33,760 nt of DNA, from positions 1 through 33,760 of the forward strand of contig NZ_PSTT01000086.1 of assembly GCF_002931235.1 (NCBI RefSeq). Direction: 5' to 3'. Position numbers and translations under genes: made by a program. Every line of letters begins with the position of its first letter. Within the stretch, counting starts at the first letter, position 1. Positions 1-8,656 of the stretch are shown in pieces. This stretch comes from Subtercola sp. Z020 (GTDB lineage Bacteria; Actinomycetota; Actinomycetes; Actinomycetales; Microbacteriaceae). The notes under the pieces are model-generated. The model made no database searches. It was not told where the DNA came from and saw only the letters and a program-made list of their open reading frames with translations.

Positions 1-6
1 AGTCGG

Positions 7-47
7 CGATTTCTGTCGGTAGCTGGGCTCTGAGGCGACAGAAATCG
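7..47. repeat. 12-bp perfect inverted repeat downstream of the hydrolase gene
   Basis: CGATTTCTGTCG (7-18) and CGACAGAAATCG (36-47) are exact reverse complements separated by 17 bases. The element begins 36 bases beyond the stop of the minus-strand hydrolase gene, so it could act as a factor-independent terminator, but no T-tract is visible on either side. It could also be a dispersed extragenic palindrome. The window edge prevents a better judgement. Confidence 0.5.
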
Positions 48-82
48 ATGAGTCGATGCGGCTGCCAGGGTGGTGGGGTGGG

Positions 83-1036
83 TCAGGGGCGGGCGGCGCG
101 GGCGAGAGCGGCCAGGGCGGCGGCCATGGCGGCGGGCTGCCAGGAGTGGTTGGCCCCCGGCATCCGTTTCGCCGTCGCGCCGGGAATCGCCGCGGCGATC
201 GCTTGGGCGGCTGTGACCATGATCGGCTGGGTCTGCTCCCCGTAGACCGCCTCGACCGGGATCGCGAGCCCACCGACGAGCTCGGGCAGGGGCGCCGAAT
301 CGGCCCAGGCGAGGGACTCGGCGTCGGGCACCTGGCTGCCAACCTGCGCCACCATGCCAGCGAACATCGGCGAGCGACGTGCGCCGTCGAGCCACTCCGG
401 CGGCATGTCCTTCATGTAGTGCACGAGCGCGCCTTCGCGGTCTCCGGATGCCACGCGCCGCGCGATCTCGTCAGCCCAGGCCTGCGTTCCGCCCGTGATG
501 CCGCCGAGCGGGGCCTCCCAGAGCACCAGCCCGGTCACCGGCAGGCCCGCGGATGCCGCGGCCAGCGCGATGGTGCACCCCGACGAGTGCCCGCAGAGCA
601 CGGCACCGCCGCCTGCGGTGGTGATCAGTGCATCGATGGCTGCCAGCTCCCGCTGCAGCGTGATCGGGCCGGAGGGTGCATCGCCGCCTTCGCCGTCGGC
701 ATTGCCGTCGCCGTCGCCTTCCGGCACCGCGCTCTCGCCGCGGCCGACGCGGTCGTAGACGATCGCCGTGACCCCCGCGGCCGCCAACGCCTCGGCCGTC
801 TGCCGCGTGTCCCCGTCGAACGCCCGGGTGGGCCCCACCCCCCGCACGAACACGACCACCGGCGCCCGGCCCACCGCGTTGTCACCCGGTGCCCGTTCCG
901 TCGCGGGGCCCGCCGCCGTGTCGCTCGCGCCGTTCTGCGTGTCGGCGGGCTCGTGGCGTGCCGCCGGGTCGCCCGCCCCCTCGTAGCGGTCGAAGGCCAC
1001 CCGGTCGCCGTACTGCGTTGTCACGAACTCAGTCAT
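83..1036 (-). CDS. Alpha/beta hydrolase
   Basis: A 317-residue alpha/beta-hydrolase fold protein. The nucleophile elbow is GHSSG at residues 149-153 with Ser151 as probable nucleophile, and the probable catalytic His is His297 in GANHSWQ near the C-terminus. An oxyanion-type segment VVFVRGVGP lies near residue 60. The acid residue is not obvious: the usual site reads YGEQTQ. Two low-complexity Ala/Asp/Gly-rich inserts (about residues 20-58 and 106-122) set it apart from compact family members. It has no signal peptide, so it is probably cytoplasmic; the substrate cannot be predicted. The ATG at 1036 is supported by a TAGGGT hexamer exactly six bases upstream, suggesting leaderless transcription. 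It is read away from the Rho-N gene and appears monocistronic. Confidence 0.85.
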   Translation of the reverse strand: MTEFVTTQYGDRVAFDRYEGAGDPAARHEPADTQNGASDTAAGPATERAPGDNAVGRAPVVVFVRGVGPTRAFDGDTRQTAEALAAAGVTAIVYDRVGRGESAVPEGDGDGNADGEGGDAPSGPITLQRELAAIDALITTAGGGAVLCGHSSGCTIALAAASAGLPVTGLVLWEAPLGGITGGTQAWADEIARRVASGDREGALVHYMKDMPPEWLDGARRSPMFAGMVAQVGSQVPDAESLAWADSAPLPELVGGLAIPVEAVYGEQTQPIMVTAAQAIAAAIPGATAKRMPGANHSWQPAAMAAALAALARAARP

Positions 1037-1048
1037 GCGCTCACCCTA
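1037..1048 (-). promoter_or_regulatory. Candidate leaderless promoter (-10) of the hydrolase gene
   Basis: On the minus strand TAGGGT (1048-1043) is followed by six bases and then the ATG at 1036. TANNNT six to seven bases before a start codon is the usual arrangement for leaderless actinobacterial transcripts. No convincing -35 hexamer and no Shine-Dalgarno sequence is seen. Confidence 0.45.
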
Positions 1049-1346
1049 CTCCCGCAATGTCGACGGCGTCTACATTTCTGACCTTCCCACCCCGCGCTCT
1101 CACCCACCCACCTCGGTACCCCCGCATCCCGTGCCGCCATCGAGACCGTGAACGTTGCCGGTGAGTGCTCGAGGGAGCGGCAGGTGTCGGGGTATCGATC
1201 GCGGTGTCGAGGGGTTTGCGAGGGTGGGAGTGGGGGAGTAGGAAGGGAGGGCAGGGTGCGAGGAACGGGCGCAGGCGAGGAAACGGGCGCAGACCGAGGC
1301 CAGAACGAGCGCAGACCGAGCGCCGACCGAGAGGGAGGAGTGGAGC
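1037..1346. other. Divergent intergenic region with short direct repeats
   Basis: This 310-base gap separates the divergent hydrolase and Rho-N genes and must hold both promoters. The right part carries imperfect direct repeats: GCGCAGACCGAG at 1287-1298 and 1309-1320 (period 22), then CGCCGACCGAG at 1321-1331. A strong ribosome binding site, GGGAGGAG (1333-1340), follows. The left part is pyrimidine-rich on the plus strand. No coding region with credible composition is seen in it. Confidence 0.5.
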
Positions 1347-1616
1347 ATGCCGGGTGAGAAGACGCCGCCGCAGCTGAAGAATCCGAAGATGTACGAGGAG
1401 CTGCGCGACGAGGGCAACTCGAAGCAGAAGTCGGCGCGCATCTCGAACGCGGCTGCGGCCCGCGGAAAGCAGGCCGTCGGGAGGAAGGGCGGCGAGTCGG
1501 GGTCGTACGACGACTGGACGGTCGCCGACCTCAGGCACCGCGCGAAAGAGATCGGGCTGACCGGCTACTCGCGCAAGAAGAAGGCCGAGCTGGTCGAGGC
1601 GCTCCGTAACTCCTGA
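1347..1616 (+). CDS. Small Rho-N/SAP-like domain protein (DUF7218-type)
   Basis: An 89-residue basic protein. The N-terminal half (PPQLKNPKMYEELRDEGNSK, then KSARISNAAA) matches small actinobacterial proteins annotated as DUF7218 or Rho termination factor N-terminal domain proteins. The C-terminal part, about residues 54-88 (WTVADLRHRAKEIGL, then YSRKKKAELVEAL), is a helix-extended-loop-helix of the Rho-N/SAP type that usually contacts nucleic acid. A nucleic-acid-associated or stress role is plausible but unproven. The start is fixed by GGGAGGAG with a 6-base spacer. It is monocistronic, convergent with the alanine-rich protein gene, and followed by a strong hairpin. Confidence 0.85.
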   Translation: MPGEKTPPQLKNPKMYEELRDEGNSKQKSARISNAAAARGKQAVGRKGGESGSYDDWTVADLRHRAKEIGLTGYSRKKKAELVEALRNS

Positions 1617-1623
1617 GCCGCGC

Positions 1624-1652
1624 GCCGGGCGCGAACTGGCGCGGCGCCCGGC
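1624..1652. terminator. GC-rich hairpin between convergent genes
   Basis: GCCGGGCGC (1624-1632) pairs with GCGCCCGGC (1644-1652) across an 11-base loop, starting 7 bases after the Rho-N stop codon and before the convergent stop at 1674. It is well placed as a bidirectional terminator. No T-tract follows, which is common in high-GC actinobacteria. Confidence 0.5.
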
Positions 1653-1673
1653 TGAGCAGCAGCTGAGCGCCGG

Positions 1674-2123
1674 TCAGCGCAGCAGGCGGTTGATGCCGAG
1701 GTCGCGTTCGGCAAGGATCCCGGCCCGGGCGGCGACGGCAGCGCGGCGAAGGTCGTGGCGCTCGCGCGTGGCGGCGTCGGCGGCAAGCTGGGCCGCCGCG
1801 GCGGAGGTGTGGGTCGCCGCGGTGGCAGCGAGGTCGGTGGCGGTGTCGGGCGCGAGTGCGGGCTCTGGATGCGCCGCTCCGCGGCGTTCGGCGCGGCGGC
1901 TCCACGAGACGAGCGCGGTTCCGAGCGCGAGAACGGCGCGGTCGATCGGCGCCAGGGACGCGGGGTCGACGTCGCCTGCGGTTACCGAGGTGGCAGGAGT
2001 GGCCGCAACGGCGGTGGCGTCGGCCGCGACAGCGGCAGGCGCGACAGCGGCAGGCGCGACAGCGCCGGCCGCAGCAGAGGGGCCGGCGCCCGTGGGGCGC
2101 GGCAGGGCGGGTGCAGTGTTCAT
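1674..2123 (-). CDS. Alanine-rich protein of unknown function
   Basis: A 149-residue protein I do not recognise. The first 50 residues are Ala/Pro/Val/Thr-rich and carry short repeats (VAPAAVAPAAVAA) encoded by a 15-bp tandem DNA repeat. A central segment, LAPIDRAVLALGTALVSWSRR, looks like one amphipathic or weakly hydrophobic helix. The C-terminal third is charged and helical with many Ala, Arg and Asp. The ATG at 2123 overlaps the stop of the ArsR-type gene by four bases (ATGA), so the two are probably translationally coupled and transcribed from the ArsR promoter. The length is modest and composition biased, but the coupled start and absence of a better frame support a real gene. No function is proposed. 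Confidence 0.6.
   Translation of the reverse strand: MNTAPALPRPTGAGPSAAAGAVAPAAVAPAAVAADATAVAATPATSVTAGDVDPASLAPIDRAVLALGTALVSWSRRAERRGAAHPEPALAPDTATDLAATAATHTSAAAAQLAADAATRERHDLRRAAVAARAGILAERDLGINRLLR
2026..2070. repeat. 15-bp tandem repeat inside the alanine-rich gene
   Basis: GCGACAGCGGCAGGC occurs at 2026-2040 and 2041-2055, followed by a degenerate third copy at 2056-2070. The unit is a multiple of three, so copy-number change would lengthen or shorten the N-terminal Ala/Pro/Val tract without a frameshift. Confidence 0.8.
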
Positions 2124-2731
2124 GAGGGGTACCCTTCCGGGATCTCTTCCGCGTCCATGACGGGGAAGGCGTTGAGTTGCAGTTGCACGGGGCGCGTGCC
2201 CGGCTCCTGCTGGTTGCGGTAGCGCTGGATGTAGCGGTCGGCGACCGCCTGGAGCTCGGCCACGAGGTCGCCGAGCTGGCGTGAGGTGAGGCGCAGGTTC
2301 ATCGTGTCGATCGTCGAGGCCTCGAACCACCGGGGCTCGAGCTGGTCGGCCCCCTGCGTCAGGAAGTCGTTGAACAGGGCATCGCGCGTCACCTGCCACT
2401 CGCGCTGCACCAGGTCGCTCGCCGCCCGCTCCGCGCTTCGCGGCGGATAGACGCTGTCGACCTCGATGCCGCCCGGCACGCGCTCCCACCACCGCTCGCG
2501 CGACGAGCCGCGCGACGCATCCTCCCGCACGAAGCCGTGCTTCTCGAGCTGGCGCAGGTGGTAGCTCATCGACCCGCTCGATTCGCCGAAGCGTTCCGCC
2601 AGCCCGCTCGACGTGTTCGGGCCGTAGGTCGACAGGGCGTCGAGAATGCGCACGCGCAGCGGATGCGCCAACCCCTTCAGGCTGGTCATGTCGATCGAGC
2701 GGTTCCGGGTCACCGCGGGCTGTTCATCCAT
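2120..2731 (-). CDS. ArsR-type winged-helix transcriptional regulator
   Basis: A 203-residue protein with an N-terminal winged helix-turn-helix of the ArsR/HTH_20 type: LKGLAHPLRVRILDAL at about residues 18-33, then a recognition region ending SGSMSYHLRQLEKHGFV around residue 68. The C-terminal 120 residues form an Arg/Glu-rich helical extension, common in actinobacterial proteins of this kind. No metal-binding Cys pair typical of SmtB/ArsR is visible, so the signal is not evident. The ATG at 2731 is chosen because TATCTT lies six bases upstream with TTGCAA 17 bases further. Upstream in-frame ATGs would put coding sequence through the operators. It is divergent from the sulfide oxidoreductase and overlaps the next gene by four bases. 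It probably represses itself and the oxidoreductase. Confidence 0.85.
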   Translation of the reverse strand: MDEQPAVTRNRSIDMTSLKGLAHPLRVRILDALSTYGPNTSSGLAERFGESSGSMSYHLRQLEKHGFVREDASRGSSRERWWERVPGGIEVDSVYPPRSAERAASDLVQREWQVTRDALFNDFLTQGADQLEPRWFEASTIDTMNLRLTSRQLGDLVAELQAVADRYIQRYRNQQEPGTRPVQLQLNAFPVMDAEEIPEGYPS

Positions 2732-2737
2732 GCTCCA

Positions 2738-2766
2738 AAGATACCTCTGCAAAGACCTCTTTGCAA
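2738..2766 (-). promoter_or_regulatory. Promoter of the ArsR-type gene
   Basis: On the minus strand TTGCAA (2766-2761) and TATCTT (2743-2738) are separated by exactly 17 bases. The -10 ends six bases before the ATG at 2731, so the transcript is probably leaderless. Operator 1 (2748-2765) covers the spacer and most of the -35, an arrangement expected for autorepression. Confidence 0.6.
2748..2765. promoter_or_regulatory. Operator 1, palindrome TGCAAAGA-CC-TCTTTGCA
   Basis: This is a perfect 8-bp inverted repeat with a 2-bp centre. It overlaps the promoter of the ArsR-type gene. A near-identical site lies 28 bp away, centre to centre. The ArsR-type protein is the obvious candidate ligand, which is inference. 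Confidence 0.7.
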
Positions 2767-2775
2767 GTAAAGCGC

Positions 2776-2793
2776 TGCAAAGAGGTCTTTGCC
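2776..2793. promoter_or_regulatory. Operator 2, palindrome TGCAAAGA-GG-TCTTTGCC
   Basis: This second copy matches operator 1 in both half-sites except for the last base. It lies on the side of the divergent sulfide:quinone oxidoreductase gene. The two sites read as each other's reverse complement at the centre (CC versus GG). Confidence 0.7.
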
Positions 2794-2851
2794 GATGCAC
2801 TCAGGCTTTGCCTGTTTGCGCAACGCCTCACGGCAGGCGGGGCGACCCCCG

Positions 2852-2863
2852 TACGGTGGGAAC
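2852..2863 (+). promoter_or_regulatory. Candidate leaderless promoter (-10) of the sulfide oxidoreductase gene
   Basis: TACGGT (2852-2857) is followed by GGGAAC and then the ATG at 2864, the same TANNNT-N6-start spacing as the divergent regulator. No good -35 hexamer is visible 17 bases upstream, and the only Shine-Dalgarno-like sequence is weak. Confidence 0.4.
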
Positions 2864-4129
2864 ATGACCGACGCGAGCACCGACATCCAGCACCACAACG
2901 TGGTCATCATCGGTGGCGGCAACGCCGGGCTCTCTGTGGCGGGGCGGCTCGGCCGCTACGGGGTTCCGGATGTCGCGGTCATCGAGCCGCGCGAGAACCA
3001 CCTCTACCAGCCGATGTTCTCCCACGTCGCCGGCGGAACCGCCCCAGCCGCGAAAGCCACCCGACCGCAGGCCTCCGTCATTCCGAAGGGCGTGAGCTGG
3101 ATCCAGGCGCGGGTCGCCAGTATCGACCCCGATGCGAAGACGGTCACGCTGACCTCGGGCCGCAGCATCGGCTACGGCCAGCTGATCGTCTGCCCGGGCA
3201 TCCAGAAGAACTGGAATGCCGTGCCCGGCCTGGCAGAGGCCATGGAATCGCCCGTCGGAATCTCGAACTACGAGTTCGAGTACGCCGAGAAGGCCTGGTC
3301 GGTTCTGCGCGCCGTGCGCAGCGGTACCGTCGTCTTCACCCAGCCCGCCGGCCCGGCCACCTGCGCAGGCGCCTCGCAGAAGCCGATGTACCTCGCGTGC
3401 GACTTCTGGCGGGAGACCGGCGTGCTGGCCGACATCAGGGTGGTGCTGGTCGTGCCCACCCCGACCCTGTTCGGCATGCCCCTCATCGACGCTGAGCTCG
3501 AACGGAAGGTCGCCGAGTACGGCATCGAGGTGCACTACGACCGCGAGCTGGTCGAGGTGGATGCCGCACAGAAGTCGATCGTGATCGCCGGCGACGACGC
3601 GCGAACCGAGCTGCCCGGCGCCCAGAGCCGGCTCGACGGTGACGGTACCATCACCCGCGAGACGCTGGCGTACGACGTGCTGCACGCGGTGCCGCCGCAG
3701 TCCGCACCCGACTGGCTCGCCGAGTCGGCGCTGCCGGTGGCCGGCGATGCGGGCGGTTTCGTCGAGGTCGACTCGCTGACTCTTCGGCACCCGCGTTACC
3801 CCGACGTGTGGGCGCTCGGCGATGCCGCCGCGACGACGAACTCGAAGTCGGGTGGTGCGCTGCGGCAGCAGACCAAGACGCTCGCCAAAAATCTCGCGGC
3901 CGCCGTCGAGGGCAAGCCGCTGCCGCAGGTCTACAACGGCTACTCGGTCTGCCCGTTCGTCGTGTCGCGGCAGACGGTGGTCTTCGCGGAGTTCGACGAC
4001 CGCTACCGGCCGAAACCGACCATCCCGTTCTGGAAGGGTCTCGCCAAGGAACGCCGCGCGACCTTCATCGCCGACCGGTACGTGCTGCCCTGGGTGTACT
4101 GGAACCTCATCCTGAAGGGGCTCGCCTGA
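2864..4129 (+). CDS. sqr: Type II sulfide:quinone oxidoreductase (SQOR-like)
   Basis: A 421-residue FAD-dependent oxidoreductase. It has an N-terminal dinucleotide fold, VVIIGGGNAG, with GGGNAG at residues 17-22. It follows the mitochondrial/type II SQOR pattern closely: TCAGASQKPMYL holds Cys167, matching the first redox Cys, and YNGYSVCPFV holds Cys363, matching the second. LRHPRYPDVWALGDAA is the second FAD segment, and the C-terminus LPWVYWNLILKGLA is the membrane-associating tail seen in the family. Known type II enzymes oxidise sulfide at a Cys-persulfide/trisulfide and pass electrons through FAD to quinone at the membrane. The ATG at 2864 places the fold at the N-terminus; an upstream ATG at 2789 would lie inside operator 2. 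The divergent ArsR-type gene is the likely controller. No rhodanese or persulfide dioxygenase is adjacent. Confidence 0.88.
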   Translation: MTDASTDIQHHNVVIIGGGNAGLSVAGRLGRYGVPDVAVIEPRENHLYQPMFSHVAGGTAPAAKATRPQASVIPKGVSWIQARVASIDPDAKTVTLTSGRSIGYGQLIVCPGIQKNWNAVPGLAEAMESPVGISNYEFEYAEKAWSVLRAVRSGTVVFTQPAGPATCAGASQKPMYLACDFWRETGVLADIRVVLVVPTPTLFGMPLIDAELERKVAEYGIEVHYDRELVEVDAAQKSIVIAGDDARTELPGAQSRLDGDGTITRETLAYDVLHAVPPQSAPDWLAESALPVAGDAGGFVEVDSLTLRHPRYPDVWALGDAAATTNSKSGGALRQQTKTLAKNLAAAVEGKPLPQVYNGYSVCPFVVSRQTVVFAEFDDRYRPKPTIPFWKGLAKERRATFIADRYVLPWVYWNLILKGLA

Positions 4130-4142
4130 GCGTCAGCCCGCG

Positions 4143-5741
4143 TCAGCCCATCATCTTCGCGAGCAGCCCGGCCGGCGACGTGTCGCGTGTCTGCAGCTCG
4201 CCGGTGACGCGCCCGGCCGCGAGCGTGTAGACGCGCGAGGTGAGCACGAGCAGTTCGTCGAGGTCGTCGGAGGCGAGCAGCACGGCGGTTCCGCCGGCGG
4301 CGAGTTCGACGATGAGGTCGCGCACCACGGCCACCTGCGAAGCGTCGAGAGCGGCCGTCGGATGGTCGAGAACGACCACGACCGGCCGCTTTTCGAGCGG
4401 CAGGTCGAGCCAGGCGCGCAGGGCGTCGAGGTGGCGCTGGGCTCCGGCCGAGAGGGGGGGTTCTGCTCCGGATGCCGCGGCCGACGCGCCGGGCGCACCG
4501 CGGCCCGCCGCACCGCCCCCGCGCCGTGTCACCAGCGCCGAGATGCCGCCGAGCCCGAACGTCGGAGCGGCCGTGCGATAGTCGCGATCCCGGTCGACCA
4601 GCCCGATCCGGGCCAGCCGGGCCAGCATGCCCGACGAGATGCGCGACGGGATGCCGCCGATCAGGTTGAGGTCGTACTTCAGGTTCGCGGCCGTCGAGAG
4701 GCCCAGCCCGCCGGCGACCGACTCCTGCGGTGTCGCGGCGTCGAGCGGGCGCCCACCCACCGACAGCGACCCGGTGACCCGCGAGCTGAAGGTGCGGCCG
4801 AACACGCTCAGCGCGAGCTCGCTGATGCCCGACCCCTCGAGCCCGGCCAGGCCGACGATCTCTCTTCGGCGGGCGGTGAGCGAGACATCCCGCACGACCG
4901 CGCGGCCCGTGTCGACGGGGTGGTAGGCGGTCCACTGGTTCAGTTCGAAGACGACGGGGCCGGGTTCGAGGTCTTCGTGCTGCGGCCTCTGCGTGACGCG
5001 GATGTTCGCGGTCATGTGCTGAACGAGGTACTCCGTCTGGGGTGACGACGCTGTCAGCCCGACGGTCTCGACGGCCGCTCCGCGGGAGAGCACGGTGACG
5101 GTGGAGGCGACCTTCCGCAGCATGTCGAGTCGGTGCGACGCGACGACGACGGTCATCCCCTCGACGGAGAGCCGCCGGATGCCGCCGGCGACGAGGTCGA
5201 GCCCCGGGGCATCCAGACCCGTGAAGGGCTCGTCGAGCAGCACGACCGTGCGCCCGGCCACGAGGCAGCGCAGCAGCTCGACGATCATGCGCTGGCCCCT
5301 GTCGAGGTCTCCGGCGCGGCCGGCCGGGTCGATCACCGACCCGAGCCCGAACCGGGTGAGCAGTTTGGCGGCGTTCGCGTTCAGCCGGCCGAACCGGATG
5401 AAGCCGCCCGTCGCACCCTCGTGCCCGAGGTAGATGTTCTCGGCGACGGAGGTGTGCGGCACGATGGCCGGCTCGGAGCGTACGACGCGCACGCCGAGCG
5501 CCTCGGCGGCCGCGTGCCCGGCGAAGGTGCGCGGTTGGTCACCGACCGAGAGGGTGCCTCCGTCGAGCGGCAGGTACCCGCCGATGACGGCGAGCACTTC
5601 GGAGGCTCCCGAGAGGTTCTCGCCGAGCACACCGTGCACGGCCCCCGCCGACACCCCGAACGACAGAGAACGGATGCCCGTGCCGGCTGACGACCTCGCC
5701 GAGACGTTGCTCAGGGTGAGGGACAGGCCGGGCACGGGCAT
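4143..5741 (-). CDS. Degenerate (ATPase-dead-looking) sugar ABC ATP-binding protein
   Basis: A 532-residue two-NBD protein of the RbsA/MglA/MmsA class, clearly related to the MmsA at 7028-8560; both share the unusual linker motif WTAYHP. Key residues are missing. The first P-loop reads GENLSGASE (residues 40-48), with Ala46 where Lys should be. Q-loop Gln is Ser89, and the signature is LDRGQ (146-150). Walker B LLDEP with Asp170-Glu171 and the H-loop ASHRLDML remain. In NBD2 the signature is LSAGAQR and Walker B is VVVVLDHP, with His replacing catalytic Glu, after a Gly/Ala-rich insert around residues 405-425. The reading frame is intact, so this looks like a retained pseudo-ATPase rather than decay by frameshift. 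It lies 45 bases downstream of mmsB and is probably the last gene of the operon. A regulatory or assembly role is inference. Confidence 0.8.
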   Translation of the reverse strand: MPVPGLSLTLSNVSARSSAGTGIRSLSFGVSAGAVHGVLGENLSGASEVLAVIGGYLPLDGGTLSVGDQPRTFAGHAAAEALGVRVVRSEPAIVPHTSVAENIYLGHEGATGGFIRFGRLNANAAKLLTRFGLGSVIDPAGRAGDLDRGQRMIVELLRCLVAGRTVVLLDEPFTGLDAPGLDLVAGGIRRLSVEGMTVVVASHRLDMLRKVASTVTVLSRGAAVETVGLTASSPQTEYLVQHMTANIRVTQRPQHEDLEPGPVVFELNQWTAYHPVDTGRAVVRDVSLTARRREIVGLAGLEGSGISELALSVFGRTFSSRVTGSLSVGGRPLDAATPQESVAGGLGLSTAANLKYDLNLIGGIPSRISSGMLARLARIGLVDRDRDYRTAAPTFGLGGISALVTRRGGGAAGRGAPGASAAASGAEPPLSAGAQRHLDALRAWLDLPLEKRPVVVVLDHPTAALDASQVAVVRDLIVELAAGGTAVLLASDDLDELLVLTSRVYTLAAGRVTGELQTRDTSPAGLLAKMMG

Positions 5742-5786
5742 CCGTTCAGATCATTCAGGGAATGCGGTGAGGCGAACCGGCGGGGG

Positions 5787-7027
5787 TCAACGACCGCCCG
5801 AGCGACGCTTGTTGTAGACGTCGAAGGCGACGGCGAGCAGAAGCACGAGGCCCTTGACGGCCTGCTGCCACTCGATGCCGATACCCATGATCGACATACC
5901 GTTGTTCAGCACACCGATGATCAGACCACCGATGATGGCGCCGCCGATGGTGCCGACGCCGCCGGTGACGGCCGCTCCACCGATGAAGGCGGCCGAGATG
6001 GCCTCGAGCTCGAAGCCGTCACCGGCCTTCGGGCCGGCGAGGTTCAGGCGGGCCGTGAAGACGAGGCCCGCGAGAGCGGCCAGCACGCCCATGTTGACGA
6101 ACAGCCAGAAGGTCACGTTGCGGGTCTTGATACCCGACAGCTCAGCGGCGTGCAGGTTGCCACCGATCGCGTAGATGTGGCGACCGAAGACCGAGCGGCC
6201 CATGACGAGACCGTAGATCAGGATGAGCACGGCGAGGATGATCAGCGTGACGGGGATGCCCTTGAACGTGGCGAGAGCGTAGGCGAAGAGCAGCACGACG
6301 ACCGCGACGAGCGCGAGCTTGCCCACGAACCAGCCGATCGGCTCGACGGCCTGGCCGTAGCTCTGGCGGCCGCGGCGGGTGCGGATCGACTGGATGACCA
6401 GCGCGACGATCGCGATGACGGCGACACCCATGGTCAGCGGGTCGACGTCGAGGTTGCCGAAGACGTTCGTGAGGAAGCCGTTGCCGATGGCGCGGTACTC
6501 CTCGGGGAACGAGCCGATGTTCGCGTTGCCGAGCACCACGAGCGCGAGCCCGCGGAAGATGAGCATGCCGGCCAGTGTCACGATGAACGCGGGTATGCCC
6601 ACGTAGGCGATCCAGAAGCCCTGCCAGGCTCCCACGGCGGCGCCGATCAGCAGCGACAGGATGATCGACAGCCACCACGGCAGACCCATGTTGACAGCGA
6701 ACACGCCCGAGACGGCGCCGACGAACGCGGCGACCGAACCGACGGAGAGGTCGATGTGGCCGGCGACGATCACCATGACCATACCGATCGCCAGGATCAG
6801 GATGTAGCCGTTCTGAACGATGAGGTTCGAGACGTTCTGCGGGCGGAGGAGCACGCCGTTGGTCAGGATCTGGAAGACCACGACCACGAGCACGAGGGCG
6901 ATGAAGATGCCGTTCTTGCCCAGGTCGCTCAAGACGTGCGTGAGGGCGGTGGTGAACTTGTTCTCGACCGGGTTGATGCGGCCGCCCGCCGCCGTGTCGT
7001 CAGTCGGCTTCGTTTCGAGGTTGGACA

Positions 7028-7028
<1 letters not shown>
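5787..7028 (-). CDS. mmsB: Multiple monosaccharide ABC transporter permease MmsB
   Basis: A 413-residue inner-membrane permease of the sugar-specific BPD_transp_2 family (XylH/MmsB type). Around ten hydrophobic segments are visible, starting near residue 35 (KNGIFIALVLVVVVF). The family signature AIGMVMVIVAGHIDLSVGS lies around residue 80, and the EAISAAFIGGAAVTGGVGT segment that contacts the ATPase lies near the C-terminus. The length is close to known MmsB/XylH proteins. The ATG overlaps the mmsA stop codon by one base (TGATG), so the two are coupled. It forms the membrane channel for the sugar delivered by the ChvE-like lipoprotein and is powered by MmsA. Its location among araA/araD suggests arabinose or a related pentose as substrate, which is inference. 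Confidence 0.92.
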
Positions 7029-8560
<1,532 letters not shown>

Positions 8561-8602
8561 AATATCTCTTCCTCTAAAAGTGTGGGGTGGTGCGGATGGG
8601 GT

Positions 8603-8636
8603 CTGCCCGGCCCGCTGTGAAAGCCGGGCCGGGCAG
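8603..8636 (-). terminator. Intercistronic stem-loop between chvE and mmsA
   Basis: CTGCCCGGCCCG (8603-8614) pairs perfectly over 12 bp with CGGGCCGGGCAG (8625-8636) around a 10-base loop. It starts 20 bases after the chvE stop codon on the minus strand and has no T-tract. Strong hairpins directly after a binding-protein gene in ABC operons are known to protect the upstream message and reduce read-through. That role is inferred here. Confidence 0.65.
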
Positions 8637-8656
8637 AGCCGTTCAGATGGTGCTGA

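Noticed and set aside
4143-5741. Pseudogene by frameshift
   Set aside because: The frame is intact over 532 codons with conserved linker, Walker B and H-loop in the first domain; only specific catalytic positions differ, so it is called as a CDS.
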